A stretch of 64,000 bases of DNA from CAVPKN01 sp963832835. Its GTDB lineage: Bacteria; Chlamydiota; Chlamydiia; Chlamydiales; JAAKFR01. Positions 34,465 to 43,594 of this stretch are shown in pieces; position 1 is the first letter of the stretch, and each line of letters opens with the position of its first letter. The notes beneath the pieces were generated by a model. It saw only the letters and a list, made by a program, of their open reading frames with translations, was not told the DNA's origin and searched no databases. The stretch lies in assembly GCA_963832835.1 (NCBI GenBank), contig CAWHVD010000001.1:1116001-1180000 (forward strand). The letters run 5' to 3'. A program made the translations under genes and the position numbers.

Positions 34465-34902
34465 ATGTCAGAAAGTTCTTGTTTCAGTTCCGGAGGATCC
34501 ATTTTTTGTAGCTGGGTGATGCCAGAGGCGTTGATCCATGCCCAATTAGGTCGATCTTATAGAGAAAATCCTGTTGGAACCCGTGTCATCGCTACGCCGT
34601 TGGCTCTTATTTCGGGAATTGTAAAGCTTTTTCTATTTCCTGTGATCTGCGCTGTAGGGGTGGTCGTCATGCCCCTCATTGCTTTGATCAAGGCTTGCCA
34701 GGGAAAAGCCAATTATGGACCTTGGCTCTCTGCCTGGGTTTTTTCTGTTTTGGGCTTAGCCGGCTCAGCGGCTTTTATTGGGGTGACGACCTTTCATCTT
34801 CCCTTAATTGCCTCTGTAGGGATGTTTATCTCTTTACTCTCGGTGAGTGTTACCCTACATGTCTACCAATTTGTCAAAGAGCCTGCTCCCTCCGTCTATT
34901 AA
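34465..34902 (+). CDS. Inc-like small membrane protein (145 aa)
   Basis: After a 40-residue Ser/Cys-containing N terminus, the protein has two pairs of hydrophobic segments (about 47-75 and 90-130) separated by a short polar stretch (KACQGKANYGPW), the bilobed layout found in chlamydial inclusion-membrane proteins. A short charged tail (QFVKEPAPSVY) ends it. I take ATG 34465; ATG 34519 is an alternative that loses the Cys-rich start, and neither has a strong ribosome site. It is followed by a consensus promoter for the next membrane protein. The 34376-34464 gap also contains the start of a short leftward frame judged spurious. Confidence 0.6.
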   Translation: MSESSCFSSGGSIFCSWVMPEALIHAQLGRSYRENPVGTRVIATPLALISGIVKLFLFPVICAVGVVVMPLIALIKACQGKANYGPWLSAWVFSVLGLAGSAAFIGVTTFHLPLIASVGMFISLLSVSVTLHVYQFVKEPAPSVY

Positions 34903-34910
34903 GTAAATCC

Positions 34911-34939
34911 TTGAATTTTAATAGCTTTTAGCTTATAAT
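34911..34939 (+). promoter_or_regulatory. Sigma-66/70-type promoter
   Basis: TTGAAT (34911-34916), a 17-bp spacer, and TATAAT (34934-34939), 31 bp before the ATG at 34970. This is the best consensus promoter in the window and indicates the following membrane protein is transcribed on its own. Confidence 0.7.
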
Positions 34940-34969
34940 CAGTTATTAAATTTTAATAAAAAAGGTATT

Positions 34970-35578
34970 ATGGCTGCTTCAACCGACAATAATGGAGGAA
35001 TAAAGGAACAATTTCTTGAGCATGCAGGGGGGCTTTTAAAAAGCATTATATCTATTCCCGATAACAGACCAAAATTTCTTGAAGATTATATAGATGAATC
35101 TACATGGAAAAAAGTGGCACGGATTGGTTTTGATATTCTGATGGTAGGAGCAGGTTTTTTACTTATTTATACAATGTCTAGGTTCATGTCTATCTCCGAC
35201 CCGTCAATTATGTCTTTAATGCCCATATGTGCTGGGCTGGCCTTGTCTGGCTTTGGCCTTAAATTTCTGATGGAAGATCTGTTAAAAGAGCATCTACGTA
35301 CTGCCGCAAAAGTGATGGCGGTGCTCCTGCCGCTATTATTAGTTGGGGGCACAGTTTGCATGGTAGGAGCGGGACTCCATTCACTTATGGGAGGCTATGG
35401 GTTTAACGCGTATTTTATGGCTGGCATCGTGATGGTTCCTCTAACCGTTGTTGCGATTAAGCACTCAGCTAGCACGTTTAAAGATAGCAATGGTACATTT
35501 TTCCCGCGCAGAGCACAGTCTGCTCTTGCACCGGATTCATTCGAGTCGCAATTCAACCGTTTAGGTCATCCAGACTAA
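34970..35578 (+). CDS. Membrane protein with two hydrophobic hairpins, Inc-like (202 aa)
   Basis: A hydrophilic N terminus of about 50 residues (with KEQFLEHAGGLLKSI) is followed by two pairs of hydrophobic segments: ~51-69 with 78-98, and ~111-137 with 144-163. A charged, Ser-rich tail (DSNGTFFPRRAQSALAPDSF) follows. Paired hairpins with cytosolic ends are typical of some inclusion-membrane proteins. It has its own consensus promoter and an aaagg site 5 nt before the ATG. Its stop lies at the edge of a single family-A terminal repeat. The family is unknown. Confidence 0.72.
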   Translation: MAASTDNNGGIKEQFLEHAGGLLKSIISIPDNRPKFLEDYIDESTWKKVARIGFDILMVGAGFLLIYTMSRFMSISDPSIMSLMPICAGLALSGFGLKFLMEDLLKEHLRTAAKVMAVLLPLLLVGGTVCMVGAGLHSLMGGYGFNAYFMAGIVMVPLTVVAIKHSASTFKDSNGTFFPRRAQSALAPDSFESQFNRLGHPD

Positions 35579-35592
35579 TTTGATAAATGGTA
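35579..35592. repeat. Solo family-A terminus
   Basis: TTTGATAAATGGTA is identical to the right ends at 25039-25052 and 48301-48314. No interior or partner end is present. It separates the membrane protein gene from the convergent gatB, whose stop codon lies immediately next to it. Confidence 0.6.
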
Positions 35593-37062
35593 TTAGGCCC
35601 TAGAAAGCTTGTCTTGAAGCATTTTGTTGACAAGCGGCGGGGGAGCTTTGCCTTGAGTCGCTTTCATCACTTGACCGACTAGGAAGCTAAACGCCCGTTC
35701 TTTACCCCCGCGATAATCTTCTACCGATTGGGGGTTTTCAGCCAAGATTCTATCGACAATTGCCTCAAGCTCTTTTTCATTACCCATCGGTTGGAAATCG
35801 GGGTTTTCTTTGATGATCTCATGGGGGTCTTTCAAAGGGTTTGCGACCATCAGGTCGGCCACCGCCTTAGCGATTTTACCAGTAATGAGCCCTGAGTCGA
35901 TGCTGGCAACGAGCTTGCCGATATGAGTGGCGGGGATGCCGCTTGTCCAGACCGGCTTGCCAGTTTCTTTGTAGCGACCTGCAAATTCGACGATAATCCA
36001 ATTGCAGAGGCTCTTGGGATTTGAGCAGGTCTTTAGTCCCTCCTCAAAATAATCGGCAAGTTTTTTTTCATTCACAAGAATGATGGCGGCGTCATTTGTC
36101 AGAACAAAATCGGCCATATACCGCTTTTCCCGTTCATAGGGCAGCTCTGGTAGTGAATTGCGGACTGTGTCGATATATTCTTCTTCTAAAACGAGGGGAG
36201 GGAGGTCGGGTTCAATGAAGTAGCGATAATCGTCAGCTGTCTCTTTACGGCGCATGAGGACCGTCTCTTTGCGGTCGGCATCCCAACGGTATGTCGACTG
36301 CTCGATCACCTCGTGGTGGGCTTGATTGGGATTGCTGAGATAAGCCCGCACTTGCCTTTTGAATTCAGCCTCAATTGCCATCCCCATAAAGGCAAAGGAG
36401 TTCACGTTTTTGATCTCGATTTTATTACGCAGCTCTTTTGAGCCTTTAGGGCGGACTGAAATGTTCACGTCCATCCTCAAAGATCCCTCTTCCATGTTAC
36501 AATCCGATACATCGAGGTATTGCAAGATCGCTTTAACTGCTGTAGCGTAGGCTATTGCCTCTTGTGATGAAAAGATGCAGGGCTGGGAGACGATTTCGAT
36601 GAGGGGAACCCCTGCACGGTTATAATCAACGCCGGCAAATTGGTTGAAGTGCTTGAGCATGCCCGCATCATCTTCGAGATGGGCTCTGTTGATCCCAAAT
36701 GTTTTAGCTGAGCCTCCCACATCGGCAGTGATGGATCCACCCACAACGATAGGCATGTCAAACTGGGTAATCTGAAAATTCCGCGGGCTGTCGGGATAAA
36801 AATAGGATTTCCGATCAAAACGGCTATATTTGGCGACATGTGCATTGACAGCGCATCCAAAAAGGACAGCTTTGTGGACAGCCTCTTTGTTGAGGACGGG
36901 CAAAGTTCCGGGTTGGCCAGTACAGACATCAGAGATATTGGTGTTGGGCTCATCGCCAAAATGATTGGCAGCGGAACTAAAGAGTTTGGATTTTGTATTG
37001 AGCTCGACATGGATTTCGAGGCCAATCACCATTTCCCATTGTGAATAGATAGCAGGATCCAT
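35593..37062 (-). CDS. gatB: Asp-tRNA(Asn)/Glu-tRNA(Gln) amidotransferase subunit B
   Basis: GatB activates misacylated Glu-tRNA(Gln) or Asp-tRNA(Asn) with ATP and binds the tRNA, while GatA supplies ammonia. 489 residues. The N-terminal GatB/GatE signature VIGLEIHVELNTKSKLFSSA, the GQPGTLPVLN motif, the SYFYPDSPRNFQITQFD motif and the ADDYRYFIEPDLPPL motif are present, with the C-terminal YqeY-like tail domain. The ribosome site aaggaggtg is perfect and lies in the last codons of gatA (D-K-E-V). Part of the gatC-gatA-gatB operon, as in Chlamydia; chlamydiae typically need this route for Gln- and Asn-tRNA. Confidence 0.97.
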   Translation of the reverse strand: MDPAIYSQWEMVIGLEIHVELNTKSKLFSSAANHFGDEPNTNISDVCTGQPGTLPVLNKEAVHKAVLFGCAVNAHVAKYSRFDRKSYFYPDSPRNFQITQFDMPIVVGGSITADVGGSAKTFGINRAHLEDDAGMLKHFNQFAGVDYNRAGVPLIEIVSQPCIFSSQEAIAYATAVKAILQYLDVSDCNMEEGSLRMDVNISVRPKGSKELRNKIEIKNVNSFAFMGMAIEAEFKRQVRAYLSNPNQAHHEVIEQSTYRWDADRKETVLMRRKETADDYRYFIEPDLPPLVLEEEYIDTVRNSLPELPYEREKRYMADFVLTNDAAIILVNEKKLADYFEEGLKTCSNPKSLCNWIIVEFAGRYKETGKPVWTSGIPATHIGKLVASIDSGLITGKIAKAVADLMVANPLKDPHEIIKENPDFQPMGNEKELEAIVDRILAENPQSVEDYRGGKERAFSFLVGQVMKATQGKAPPPLVNKMLQDKLSRA

Positions 37063-37064
37063 GT

Positions 37065-38528
37065 TTACACCTCCTTATCGAATGCAGATGGTATTTGTAG
37101 GCCGAAGGGGGCGCGCTTTTCATAGGCATGTGCCATGCGACAAACAAGCACATCATTTCTTTTTGCACCAATCAACTGCAATCCAAGAGGCATTTTCTCT
37201 TCGCTGAAGCCACAGGGGACTGAAACTGCTGGTAAACGAGCCAAGTTGACCCCAATTGTATAGATATCTTGCAGATACATCGAAAGAGGGTCTTGGATGG
37301 CGCCCTTAGCAAAAGCGACAGTAGGTGTTACTGGCGTTGCGATCATATCACATGTCTCAAACACTTGGCTGAAGGTGTCGGTGATTTTGACACGGACTCT
37401 GGCCGCTTGCTTGTAATAAGCGTCCTGATAGCCCGCAGACAAAACATAAGTTCCTAAAAAAATCCGCTTTTTGACTTCAGTACCAAACCCTTCGGTGCGC
37501 GAAAAATCATAGACCTGTTCGAGATTTTGTGCCCTTTTAGAACGGACACCGTAACGCACGCCATCAAAACGGGCCAAGTTCGTAGATGCTTCGGCAGTCG
37601 CGATAATGTAGTAGGTAGCAACCGCATATTTTAGGATATCGAGGTTGACATCCACAATCTCACAGCCCAAATCTTTCAGAATCTCTAGGGATTCCAAAAA
37701 GCGTTGTTTGGCGATTCCTTGGAGGTCTTCTAAGAATTTCCAGGGCACACCGATTTTTTTACCTTTCACCTCAGCATCAGCTACGGCCAGATAGTCTTCA
37801 GGGCGGATAGGCAGGCTAGTAGCATCGTGTGGATCATGTTGTCCCAAAACCTCCATTACCATGCCAATATCTTCCACAGACGTGGCAATAGGACCGATTT
37901 GGTCGAACGAAGATCCGAAGGCGACAAGTCCATAGCGCGATACACGTCCGTAGGAGGGTTTAAAGCCAGATACTCCACAAAATGCGGCAGGTTGACGGAC
38001 AGAACCTCCCGTATCGCTTCCCAAAGTGATGGAACATAAACGCGCTGCAACCGCAGCAGTAGAACCACCAGAAGAACCTCCGGGCACACAATTTAAATTC
38101 CAAGGGTTGCTAGTATTACGAAGAGCTGAATTTTCCGTAGAAGATCCCATTGCAAATTCATCCATATTGGTCTTGCCAATGATGATTGCCCCTTCTTGCT
38201 GCAGCAAACGGACGACAGTCGCGTCGAAAACGGCACGGTAATTAGAAAGAAATTTGGAACCGCAGGTGGTGAGTTGCCCTTTCACATGGATATTGTCCTT
38301 AATACCCACCACGACACCGGCTAATTTACCGACCTCTTTTCCCTGAGCCATTTTTTGATCGAGTATGCGTGCCGCTTCCACAGCTTCTTCTGGGAACACA
38401 GAGAGGAAGGCTCCCACTTGGTCATCGAATTTTTCGATCCGTCTTAAAAAACAACGGACAATCTCTTCGGCGGAAGCTTTCTTGTCTTTAAAGAGTTGAT
38501 GGAGGTTGCGAGCGGTTTCTTTGTACAT
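37065..38528 (-). CDS. gatA: Asp-tRNA(Asn)/Glu-tRNA(Gln) amidotransferase subunit A
   Basis: The amidase subunit that hydrolyses glutamine. The Ser-cisSer-Lys triad region is visible: Lys in VVGIKDNIHVKG, cis-Ser and the glycine/serine-rich loop in NCVPGGSSGGSTAA, and the nucleophilic Ser in LGSDTGGSVRQPA. About 488 residues. I place the start at ATG 38528; a TTG six bases upstream is also in frame and neither has a clear ribosome site. It starts 8 bp after the gatC stop and ends 2 bp before gatB. The end of gatA encodes the gatB ribosome site. Confidence 0.97.
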   Translation of the reverse strand: MYKETARNLHQLFKDKKASAEEIVRCFLRRIEKFDDQVGAFLSVFPEEAVEAARILDQKMAQGKEVGKLAGVVVGIKDNIHVKGQLTTCGSKFLSNYRAVFDATVVRLLQQEGAIIIGKTNMDEFAMGSSTENSALRNTSNPWNLNCVPGGSSGGSTAAVAARLCSITLGSDTGGSVRQPAAFCGVSGFKPSYGRVSRYGLVAFGSSFDQIGPIATSVEDIGMVMEVLGQHDPHDATSLPIRPEDYLAVADAEVKGKKIGVPWKFLEDLQGIAKQRFLESLEILKDLGCEIVDVNLDILKYAVATYYIIATAEASTNLARFDGVRYGVRSKRAQNLEQVYDFSRTEGFGTEVKKRIFLGTYVLSAGYQDAYYKQAARVRVKITDTFSQVFETCDMIATPVTPTVAFAKGAIQDPLSMYLQDIYTIGVNLARLPAVSVPCGFSEEKMPLGLQLIGAKRNDVLVCRMAHAYEKRAPFGLQIPSAFDKEV

Positions 38529-38536
38529 GTGCAAAT

Positions 38537-38839
38537 TTAAGTTTGGGGTTTCATGACCGGTGGGACGCGGATCATACCACCTACCTGGTCAGGTGCATTC
38601 GATAAAAAAACTTCTCTGGATAAGTGATCTTTAACAGTGTCGCAGCGGAGCACATCGACACCTTGCTCGTCCATGTGGCTATGGGGCGAAAGATCACTCA
38701 CATCGACCTCTTGCAATTGGCTCACATAGTCTAGAACCCGCTTTAGGCTCAAAAAGAGAGGTTCAATCTCATCATCTTTGACCTCTATACGGCAGAGGCG
38801 ACTGAGTACACGGATACTTTCTTCATTGAGATCAGACAT
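38537..38839 (-). CDS. gatC: Asp-tRNA(Asn)/Glu-tRNA(Gln) amidotransferase subunit C
   Basis: The small 100-residue subunit that wraps around GatA and stabilises the GatAB complex. Typical features: N-terminal helix (LNEESIRVLSRLCRIEV), LSLKRVLDYVSQLQEVDVSDL, the conserved turn 'SHMDEQGVDVLRCD', then LSREVFLSNAPDQVGGMIRVPPVM, ending in the classic F-x-V-P-like tail. It is the first gene of the leftward gatCAB operon and divergent from the TIGR01777 epimerase gene, with 41 bp between the start codons. Confidence 0.95.
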   Translation of the reverse strand: MSDLNEESIRVLSRLCRIEVKDDEIEPLFLSLKRVLDYVSQLQEVDVSDLSPHSHMDEQGVDVLRCDTVKDHLSREVFLSNAPDQVGGMIRVPPVMKPQT

Positions 38840-38880
38840 ACTGTGGAATATTACTCATCTCTCAGTTATAGTTCAACCAT

Positions 38881-39765
38881 ATGAAAATTGTGATTACAGG
38901 TAGCACAGGATTTCTGGGAACCCATTTGGCTTCCTATTTTGCTGCAGAAGGACATACACTTGTCCTTCTTTCTAGAAATCCCAATCAACCGCACGCACAC
39001 CACTGGAATCCCGAAAAACGGGAGATCGACCCGTCTGTTTTGGAAGGGAGTGATGTTGTAATCAACCTCAATGGGGAAAGTATCCTAGGTCGCTGGACTC
39101 CAAAAAAGATGGAACAGATCCGTGATAGCCGTATTCAAGCTACCCAGTTTTTGTGTGACACCCTACTTTCCCTTTCTGCTCTGCCTAAGCTTTATATCGG
39201 CGCATCAGCCATTGGGTTCTATGGCGATCGCCCTAATGAGGTGCTAGATGAGTCTAGTCCATCGGGTTCTGGATTTCTGGCAGAAGTATGCCGCTTATGG
39301 GAGGCCATACCCAGTGCTTTGGCTACTAAAGGAGTGCGTGTTGTATTGACCCGATTTGGGATCGTTCTTGGAGAGGGGGGTGCTTTGAAACAGATGACAA
39401 AGGCTTTCCGCGTGGGAATGGGAGGAGCTTTGGGTTCCGGAGAGCAAATCATGAGCTGGATTGCGATTGACGATGTGTGTAGAGCCATGTCGCATATCAT
39501 GACCCATCCGGAATTAGAGGGCCCTGTCAACTTGGTAGCCCCTCAATCCGTTTCAAACCTGATCTTTACTCAAACTCTGGGCAAAGTGCTTCATCGACCT
39601 GCAATGGTTCCTGTCCCCAAATTTGCGCTCAATATGCTTTTTGGTCCCGGTGCCGAGATTTTCTTGTCAAGCACAGATGTGCGCCCACGCCGTTTGACTG
39701 GCAGCGGGTTTTCCTTTCAATTATCAGACTTAGAAGATGCTCTAAAAAAGTATTTGATAACATAA
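38881..39765 (+). CDS. TIGR01777 family NAD-dependent epimerase (YfcH/SulA-like)
   Basis: A 294-residue extended short-chain dehydrogenase/reductase. The N-terminal NAD(P)-binding motif is ITGSTGFLGTHL, followed by HHWNPEKREIDPSVLEGSDVVINLNGE, the family's invariant W-P/N-x-G-E region, and GASAIGFYGDRPNEVLDE, which holds the tyrosine of the active site. The C-terminal DUF1731 module is visible as LRPRRLTGSGFSFQ-like (VRPRRLTGSGFSF) and the closing LEDALK. The substrate is not known for this family. It is divergent from gatC and followed 53 bp later by a DUF378 gene. Confidence 0.93.
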   Translation: MKIVITGSTGFLGTHLASYFAAEGHTLVLLSRNPNQPHAHHWNPEKREIDPSVLEGSDVVINLNGESILGRWTPKKMEQIRDSRIQATQFLCDTLLSLSALPKLYIGASAIGFYGDRPNEVLDESSPSGSGFLAEVCRLWEAIPSALATKGVRVVLTRFGIVLGEGGALKQMTKAFRVGMGGALGSGEQIMSWIAIDDVCRAMSHIMTHPELEGPVNLVAPQSVSNLIFTQTLGKVLHRPAMVPVPKFALNMLFGPGAEIFLSSTDVRPRRLTGSGFSFQLSDLEDALKKYLIT

Positions 39766-39818
39766 ACCTGAGATGTTACTGGTAAGGGTATCACTATCTT
39801 TATTGGAGGTTTTATTTT

Positions 39819-40037
39819 ATGAGATTTACCCTAAGAATTATCCATTGGGTCGCTTTGGCTCTTGTGATTGTAGGAGCTCTGAACTGGGGCATGGTCGGCT
39901 TTTTTCAAATCAATGTTGTGTCACTGTTGTTTGGCCCTGTCGGTAGCCGTATCATCTTTGCTATCGTAGGTATTGCCGGGATCTGGTGCATTTCACTCTT
40001 CAAGCATCTTGCCAGCTGCAATATCCACAAAGATTAG
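39819..40037 (+). CDS. DUF378 family small membrane protein (72 aa)
   Basis: Two transmembrane helices (about 8-28 and 43-60) with the diagnostic LVIVGALNWGMVGFF segment and a second GIAGIWCISLF segment. Small DUF378 proteins are common in bacteria and have no established function. A tattggaggt ribosome site precedes the ATG. The gene is followed by a hairpin at 40099-40125, which may end transcription between it and the convergent giant gene. Confidence 0.9.
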   Translation: MRFTLRIIHWVALALVIVGALNWGMVGFFQINVVSLLFGPVGSRIIFAIVGIAGIWCISLFKHLASCNIHKD

Positions 40038-40047
40038 TATGTGGGAT

Positions 40048-40125
40048 TACCCACTCCCCCCTTGGCAAAGGGGGTCTTCCTTAGACGTTGGCATTGGTAG
40101 CTGCGCCTCTTCATCAGGCGCAGCT
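40048..40125. repeat. Partial family-B-like sequence and a 10-bp hairpin between convergent genes
   Basis: cccactccccccttggcaaag...cttccttag at 40053-40089 resembles the centre of the family-B copy at 43646-43685. It is followed by a perfect stem AGCTGCGCCT/AGGCGCAGCT (40099-40108 with 40116-40125), loop 7 nt. No T-run follows, so terminator function for either strand is uncertain. Confidence 0.55.
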
Positions 40126-40132
40126 CTAGGGG

Positions 40133-43100
40133 TTATGGACGTGGTTTTTGAACGAATTGGATGTTTTCGTTTAAAAATTGCATTTCGGATTTAAGACTTC
40201 CGAGAGTATCCAGATATTCAGCCTCTAAGTGAGTGATAGGTCTAATTTTATGGAGCGCACAAAGGGCGGTGAATACCTTGTCTTTATTACCCTTCAAACC
40301 TCTTTTTGGATTATCCTCAGTAAGGCTTTTTACTAGTACATGGTGCTCACCTGCTTGGTAAGAGATCTCTATCTCTTCGTTTGCACATGTGATTCCTAAT
40401 TCAATAATTTTCTTAATGTCTCCTGCGGTATTCAGAAATTCCGTTGACCTTATATTCTTGTTGTTTTTGGAAACAAAGATAAGGGAGGCGAGTGTTAAAT
40501 CTTCTAGTTGATGATGCAGAGCACTAGTCAAAATATTCAACAAATTGGAAGCATTTAAATTCTTTTGTATGTGCTGCAAACAGGCTGCAACCAAAATCTT
40601 TTTACCCTGTTGAGACGTCAATATATAAAGGTCGAGTGGCTTAGGAATCATAATAGGGTTGTTCCAATCTTCATTTTCAGCCCATTGCAGGAGCGCGACG
40701 GTGAGGGCGGTTTGGCCATGCTGATGAGAGACTAGGATAAGGTTTTGTGTAATTGAGGGGTTTTGAGTAGACCAAACGGTTGTGGGGCCTATGAGCGCAG
40801 TCAGTACTTTCAAATCTTCAATAGCGGCCAAAGGACGCTCCAAATGCACATGGCGTACGCCCATAGGAATGGATAGATAGCGGCCAAACTGTGGCGATGT
40901 TAGAATCTCTTCTTTACCTAGCTGGTAAGAGATTGTAATACCCAATTGTTGGCAACGGATTCCCAATAGAATCGCATCGTGAATAGAGCCCACTGTAGCG
41001 GGGTTTTTTGAATAATTGACAATGTCCCGATCTTGGCCATGTCTAGAAATATAATCGAGGCAGATGGTTAAAAGGTCCCAAAGCCTATCATTTACTGCGG
41101 CTTCTAAAATAACCTTATAGTTATCTTTACCAAGCGCTTCTTGTAAAGCTTGGGTGCAAAGCGTAGATAAGTGCCCCATTTGATAAAAGTGAGCTAGATA
41201 AGATAGAGCTAGAGCATCGGCTCCTTCCTCAAGCTCACCTGTTTTTAAATACTCTATAAACATCCGCGCTGCTGCGATGTCTATTTTTGCATCGTCCAAA
41301 GTGATGGTTTTTGCGTTACCAGCACCTTTCATGCCGGAACTGAGACGGCCGGAAAGGACAGGGCTCAAAGCAGCTAAACGGCAAGCGGGGAAATCGGCTT
41401 CACAACCGTTGAAGGTGACTGTATATAGATCAAACAAATGCAAATATTTCTGCATCAGATCTTTTTGCAAATCAAATTCATTTGTAGCCGCGTTCACAAA
41501 CAGCTCAACGTATCTTTTAGCGAGTATAGGATACTTCCCTGACCACTCAGGATGCTTTTGTAAATAGCGCATGCGCGCAATGAGCCTATCTGTTAATCCA
41601 GGCGAGCCTTTCCTATCCTCAAATACCACTTTTTCATAATGAGTCAGAAAATATTCCATAAGCTTTTGCTCATAGATCTCTACTTGATTTGGGGTCATCG
41701 TACTAATGACCGTATTGCCTCTGAGATTGCTGGGGTCATTTGCGTTGCTGCACAGAGCTCTTGCCAGCACGTCCGGAGAGTTTGCCAAAACCGGAGTAAG
41801 CCAAACAGGGAATTGCTGCATCATCAGCCATTTTGTGCATTCAGTGACCGCATGCTCTCCATGCCGGTTCAAACAAGCTGCCGCATGACCGACGCATGCC
41901 TCTTTATTTGCCTTACTCATCGATTTAAAGAAGCACCGTACAAAGAGCTCATGTTTGAGGAGGGAATCTTCTGTGCCAAAATTTGTTTCAAAAAGGCGTT
42001 TAGCAACTAACTCAGGCCATCTGCCGAATTGTCCTAACAGCTCCCCAAATTCTTTTTTAATGGCAGATTCAGGGATGTTGTCATTTTGCTGGACAAATTC
42101 TTTTGTAAGTAACTGGCTCAAGATAAAACTAATAGCGGCGTTGCTGTGTGGGTTTGAGGTATCCATCATTTGCAAAAACTCGATTTGTGCTTGAATGTGC
42201 ATCGCAGAAAAAAGCGAGCATACCACGGATGGGCCAAACCATAGGGGAGAAAAGAGGGCCAAGCGAGCTACAGCTTTGGGCTCTCGAGCGTAGCTTGCGA
42301 CATCTTCTTGATTTTGAGGGGCTGCAACATTCTCGAGAGAAACGATATTTTCATTCGCAAATTGGAGGTAGCCTACCGCAAATTTTTCATCATTTGAGAT
42401 CACATGAGACCGGGCAATGGGATGCTTATCGTAATAAATCGGCACTGCATTTGTGTTACTAGGATGGCCCACTAATACTAATAAAGTGTGCAGTAACTCC
42501 AGATGACTATCTCCGGGGAGGTGCTTAAGCATTTTTAGTGCAAAATCGTCATTCTTTGTCTTTGCATAAGCCTCTACAGACAGGGGATGGCGAGCGAATA
42601 TGTTCGCTTCCTCCATTGTTCGAGGCTCTTCTAACCATCGTAGGATGAGATCATCAGGAGTATCAACCGCTGTATGCTCCAAGAAAGCGAGTTTATATGA
42701 GAACTTGTCTACTTCTGTTGCTATGGAATCGATATAGCGCTGCAGCGCAACGGGACATTTAGCTAGAAGGGCAGCCTCATCAGGTGACTTGGGGGTTGTG
42801 ATGCTACGTACAAGAGTGTCAAATAAAGACAGATTTAAAGATTCGGGGCATTCCTGATCAGCGTAGTGCAGCACTTTCAAAGCAAATGCACGTCCTTTTT
42901 GGGGAATCAGTTCTAACAGCGCAGGGTCTTTCATCAGGGCTTTGAACACCTTCTCTTGTCTCGGGCAAAGCACGTCTTGAGTGTCGTAGACGGCATAAAC
43001 ATTTTGAATAAACTCTTTACGTTGAGCATTATTTAAACGACCTGTGATGGCTTGGACCATTGAGCCGCTCACATCCGCATGCTCCATGGCTTGCAAGATG

Positions 43101-43504
43101 ACCTCAGTTGGAACGGTGTCACGAGTTTGTGAGTTATACTCACTCTCGAGTCCTTTTTGCGTACGGACAGTAAGAACCACCATAATCACCATCGCGATTA
43201 CAAAGCCGGCAGAAATGGCGCTAAGGCAAACGGCGGGAATGAATCCCCCCTGGCCTTGGGTTAGAAAAACCCAAGCTGCTCCAGAGCCAGCAACCATTGC
43301 CAAAAAACCACAGAATATTAGGTTACATTTGAGATGACCTCCTTCCTTTTCGATCCCGATCCGAGATACTTCATACTTACCTTTTAACTCACTTTTGTAG
43401 GCAGGAAGGCCGACAAATTCAGTGTCTTGATCGGAATGCTCGCTTAACCATGCCAATTGACCTTTCGTAATAATTCCTAAGTTCGCCCCTGACGCCACAG
43501 TCAC
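40133..43504 (-). CDS. Giant Inc-like membrane protein with BTB/POZ domain (1123 aa)
   Basis: Residues 60-82 and 88-113 are two adjacent hydrophobic segments, the bilobed form of inclusion-membrane proteins, following a 58-residue polar N terminus. The rest is soluble and helical. Residues ~690-790 match a BTB/POZ domain: DLYTVTFNGCEADFPACRLAALSPVLSG-like opening (strand, then buried 'F..CRLAALSPVLSGRL'), ITLDDAKIDIAAARMFIEYLKTGEL and the following ALSYLAHFYQMGHLSTLC. BTB domains bind Cullin-3 or dimerise in eukaryotes. Start: GTG 43504, or GTG 43498 which has better spacing from agagg. Inference: a secreted membrane anchor that recruits host ubiquitin machinery. Confidence 0.82.
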   Translation of the reverse strand: MTVASGANLGIITKGQLAWLSEHSDQDTEFVGLPAYKSELKGKYEVSRIGIEKEGGHLKCNLIFCGFLAMVAGSGAAWVFLTQGQGGFIPAVCLSAISAGFVIAMVIMVVLTVRTQKGLESEYNSQTRDTVPTEVILQAMEHADVSGSMVQAITGRLNNAQRKEFIQNVYAVYDTQDVLCPRQEKVFKALMKDPALLELIPQKGRAFALKVLHYADQECPESLNLSLFDTLVRSITTPKSPDEAALLAKCPVALQRYIDSIATEVDKFSYKLAFLEHTAVDTPDDLILRWLEEPRTMEEANIFARHPLSVEAYAKTKNDDFALKMLKHLPGDSHLELLHTLLVLVGHPSNTNAVPIYYDKHPIARSHVISNDEKFAVGYLQFANENIVSLENVAAPQNQEDVASYAREPKAVARLALFSPLWFGPSVVCSLFSAMHIQAQIEFLQMMDTSNPHSNAAISFILSQLLTKEFVQQNDNIPESAIKKEFGELLGQFGRWPELVAKRLFETNFGTEDSLLKHELFVRCFFKSMSKANKEACVGHAAACLNRHGEHAVTECTKWLMMQQFPVWLTPVLANSPDVLARALCSNANDPSNLRGNTVISTMTPNQVEIYEQKLMEYFLTHYEKVVFEDRKGSPGLTDRLIARMRYLQKHPEWSGKYPILAKRYVELFVNAATNEFDLQKDLMQKYLHLFDLYTVTFNGCEADFPACRLAALSPVLSGRLSSGMKGAGNAKTITLDDAKIDIAAARMFIEYLKTGELEEGADALALSYLAHFYQMGHLSTLCTQALQEALGKDNYKVILEAAVNDRLWDLLTICLDYISRHGQDRDIVNYSKNPATVGSIHDAILLGIRCQQLGITISYQLGKEEILTSPQFGRYLSIPMGVRHVHLERPLAAIEDLKVLTALIGPTTVWSTQNPSITQNLILVSHQHGQTALTVALLQWAENEDWNNPIMIPKPLDLYILTSQQGKKILVAACLQHIQKNLNASNLLNILTSALHHQLEDLTLASLIFVSKNNKNIRSTEFLNTAGDIKKIIELGITCANEEIEISYQAGEHHVLVKSLTEDNPKRGLKGNKDKVFTALCALHKIRPITHLEAEYLDTLGSLKSEMQFLNENIQFVQKPRP

Positions 43505-43594
43505 CTCTTTTTGTGTAATATCTTACAGTAATAGCATTAATTTTTTATTAAGAAGAGTAGAGGGCAATAAGGGGGTATCAACGATTAAAGATTT

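Noticed and set aside
34317..34502. 61-codon leftward frame
   Set aside because: Half of it is a family-A repeat end. The non-repeat part (about 40 residues) is Lys-rich but has no ribosome site or relatives; at most a decayed gene tail.
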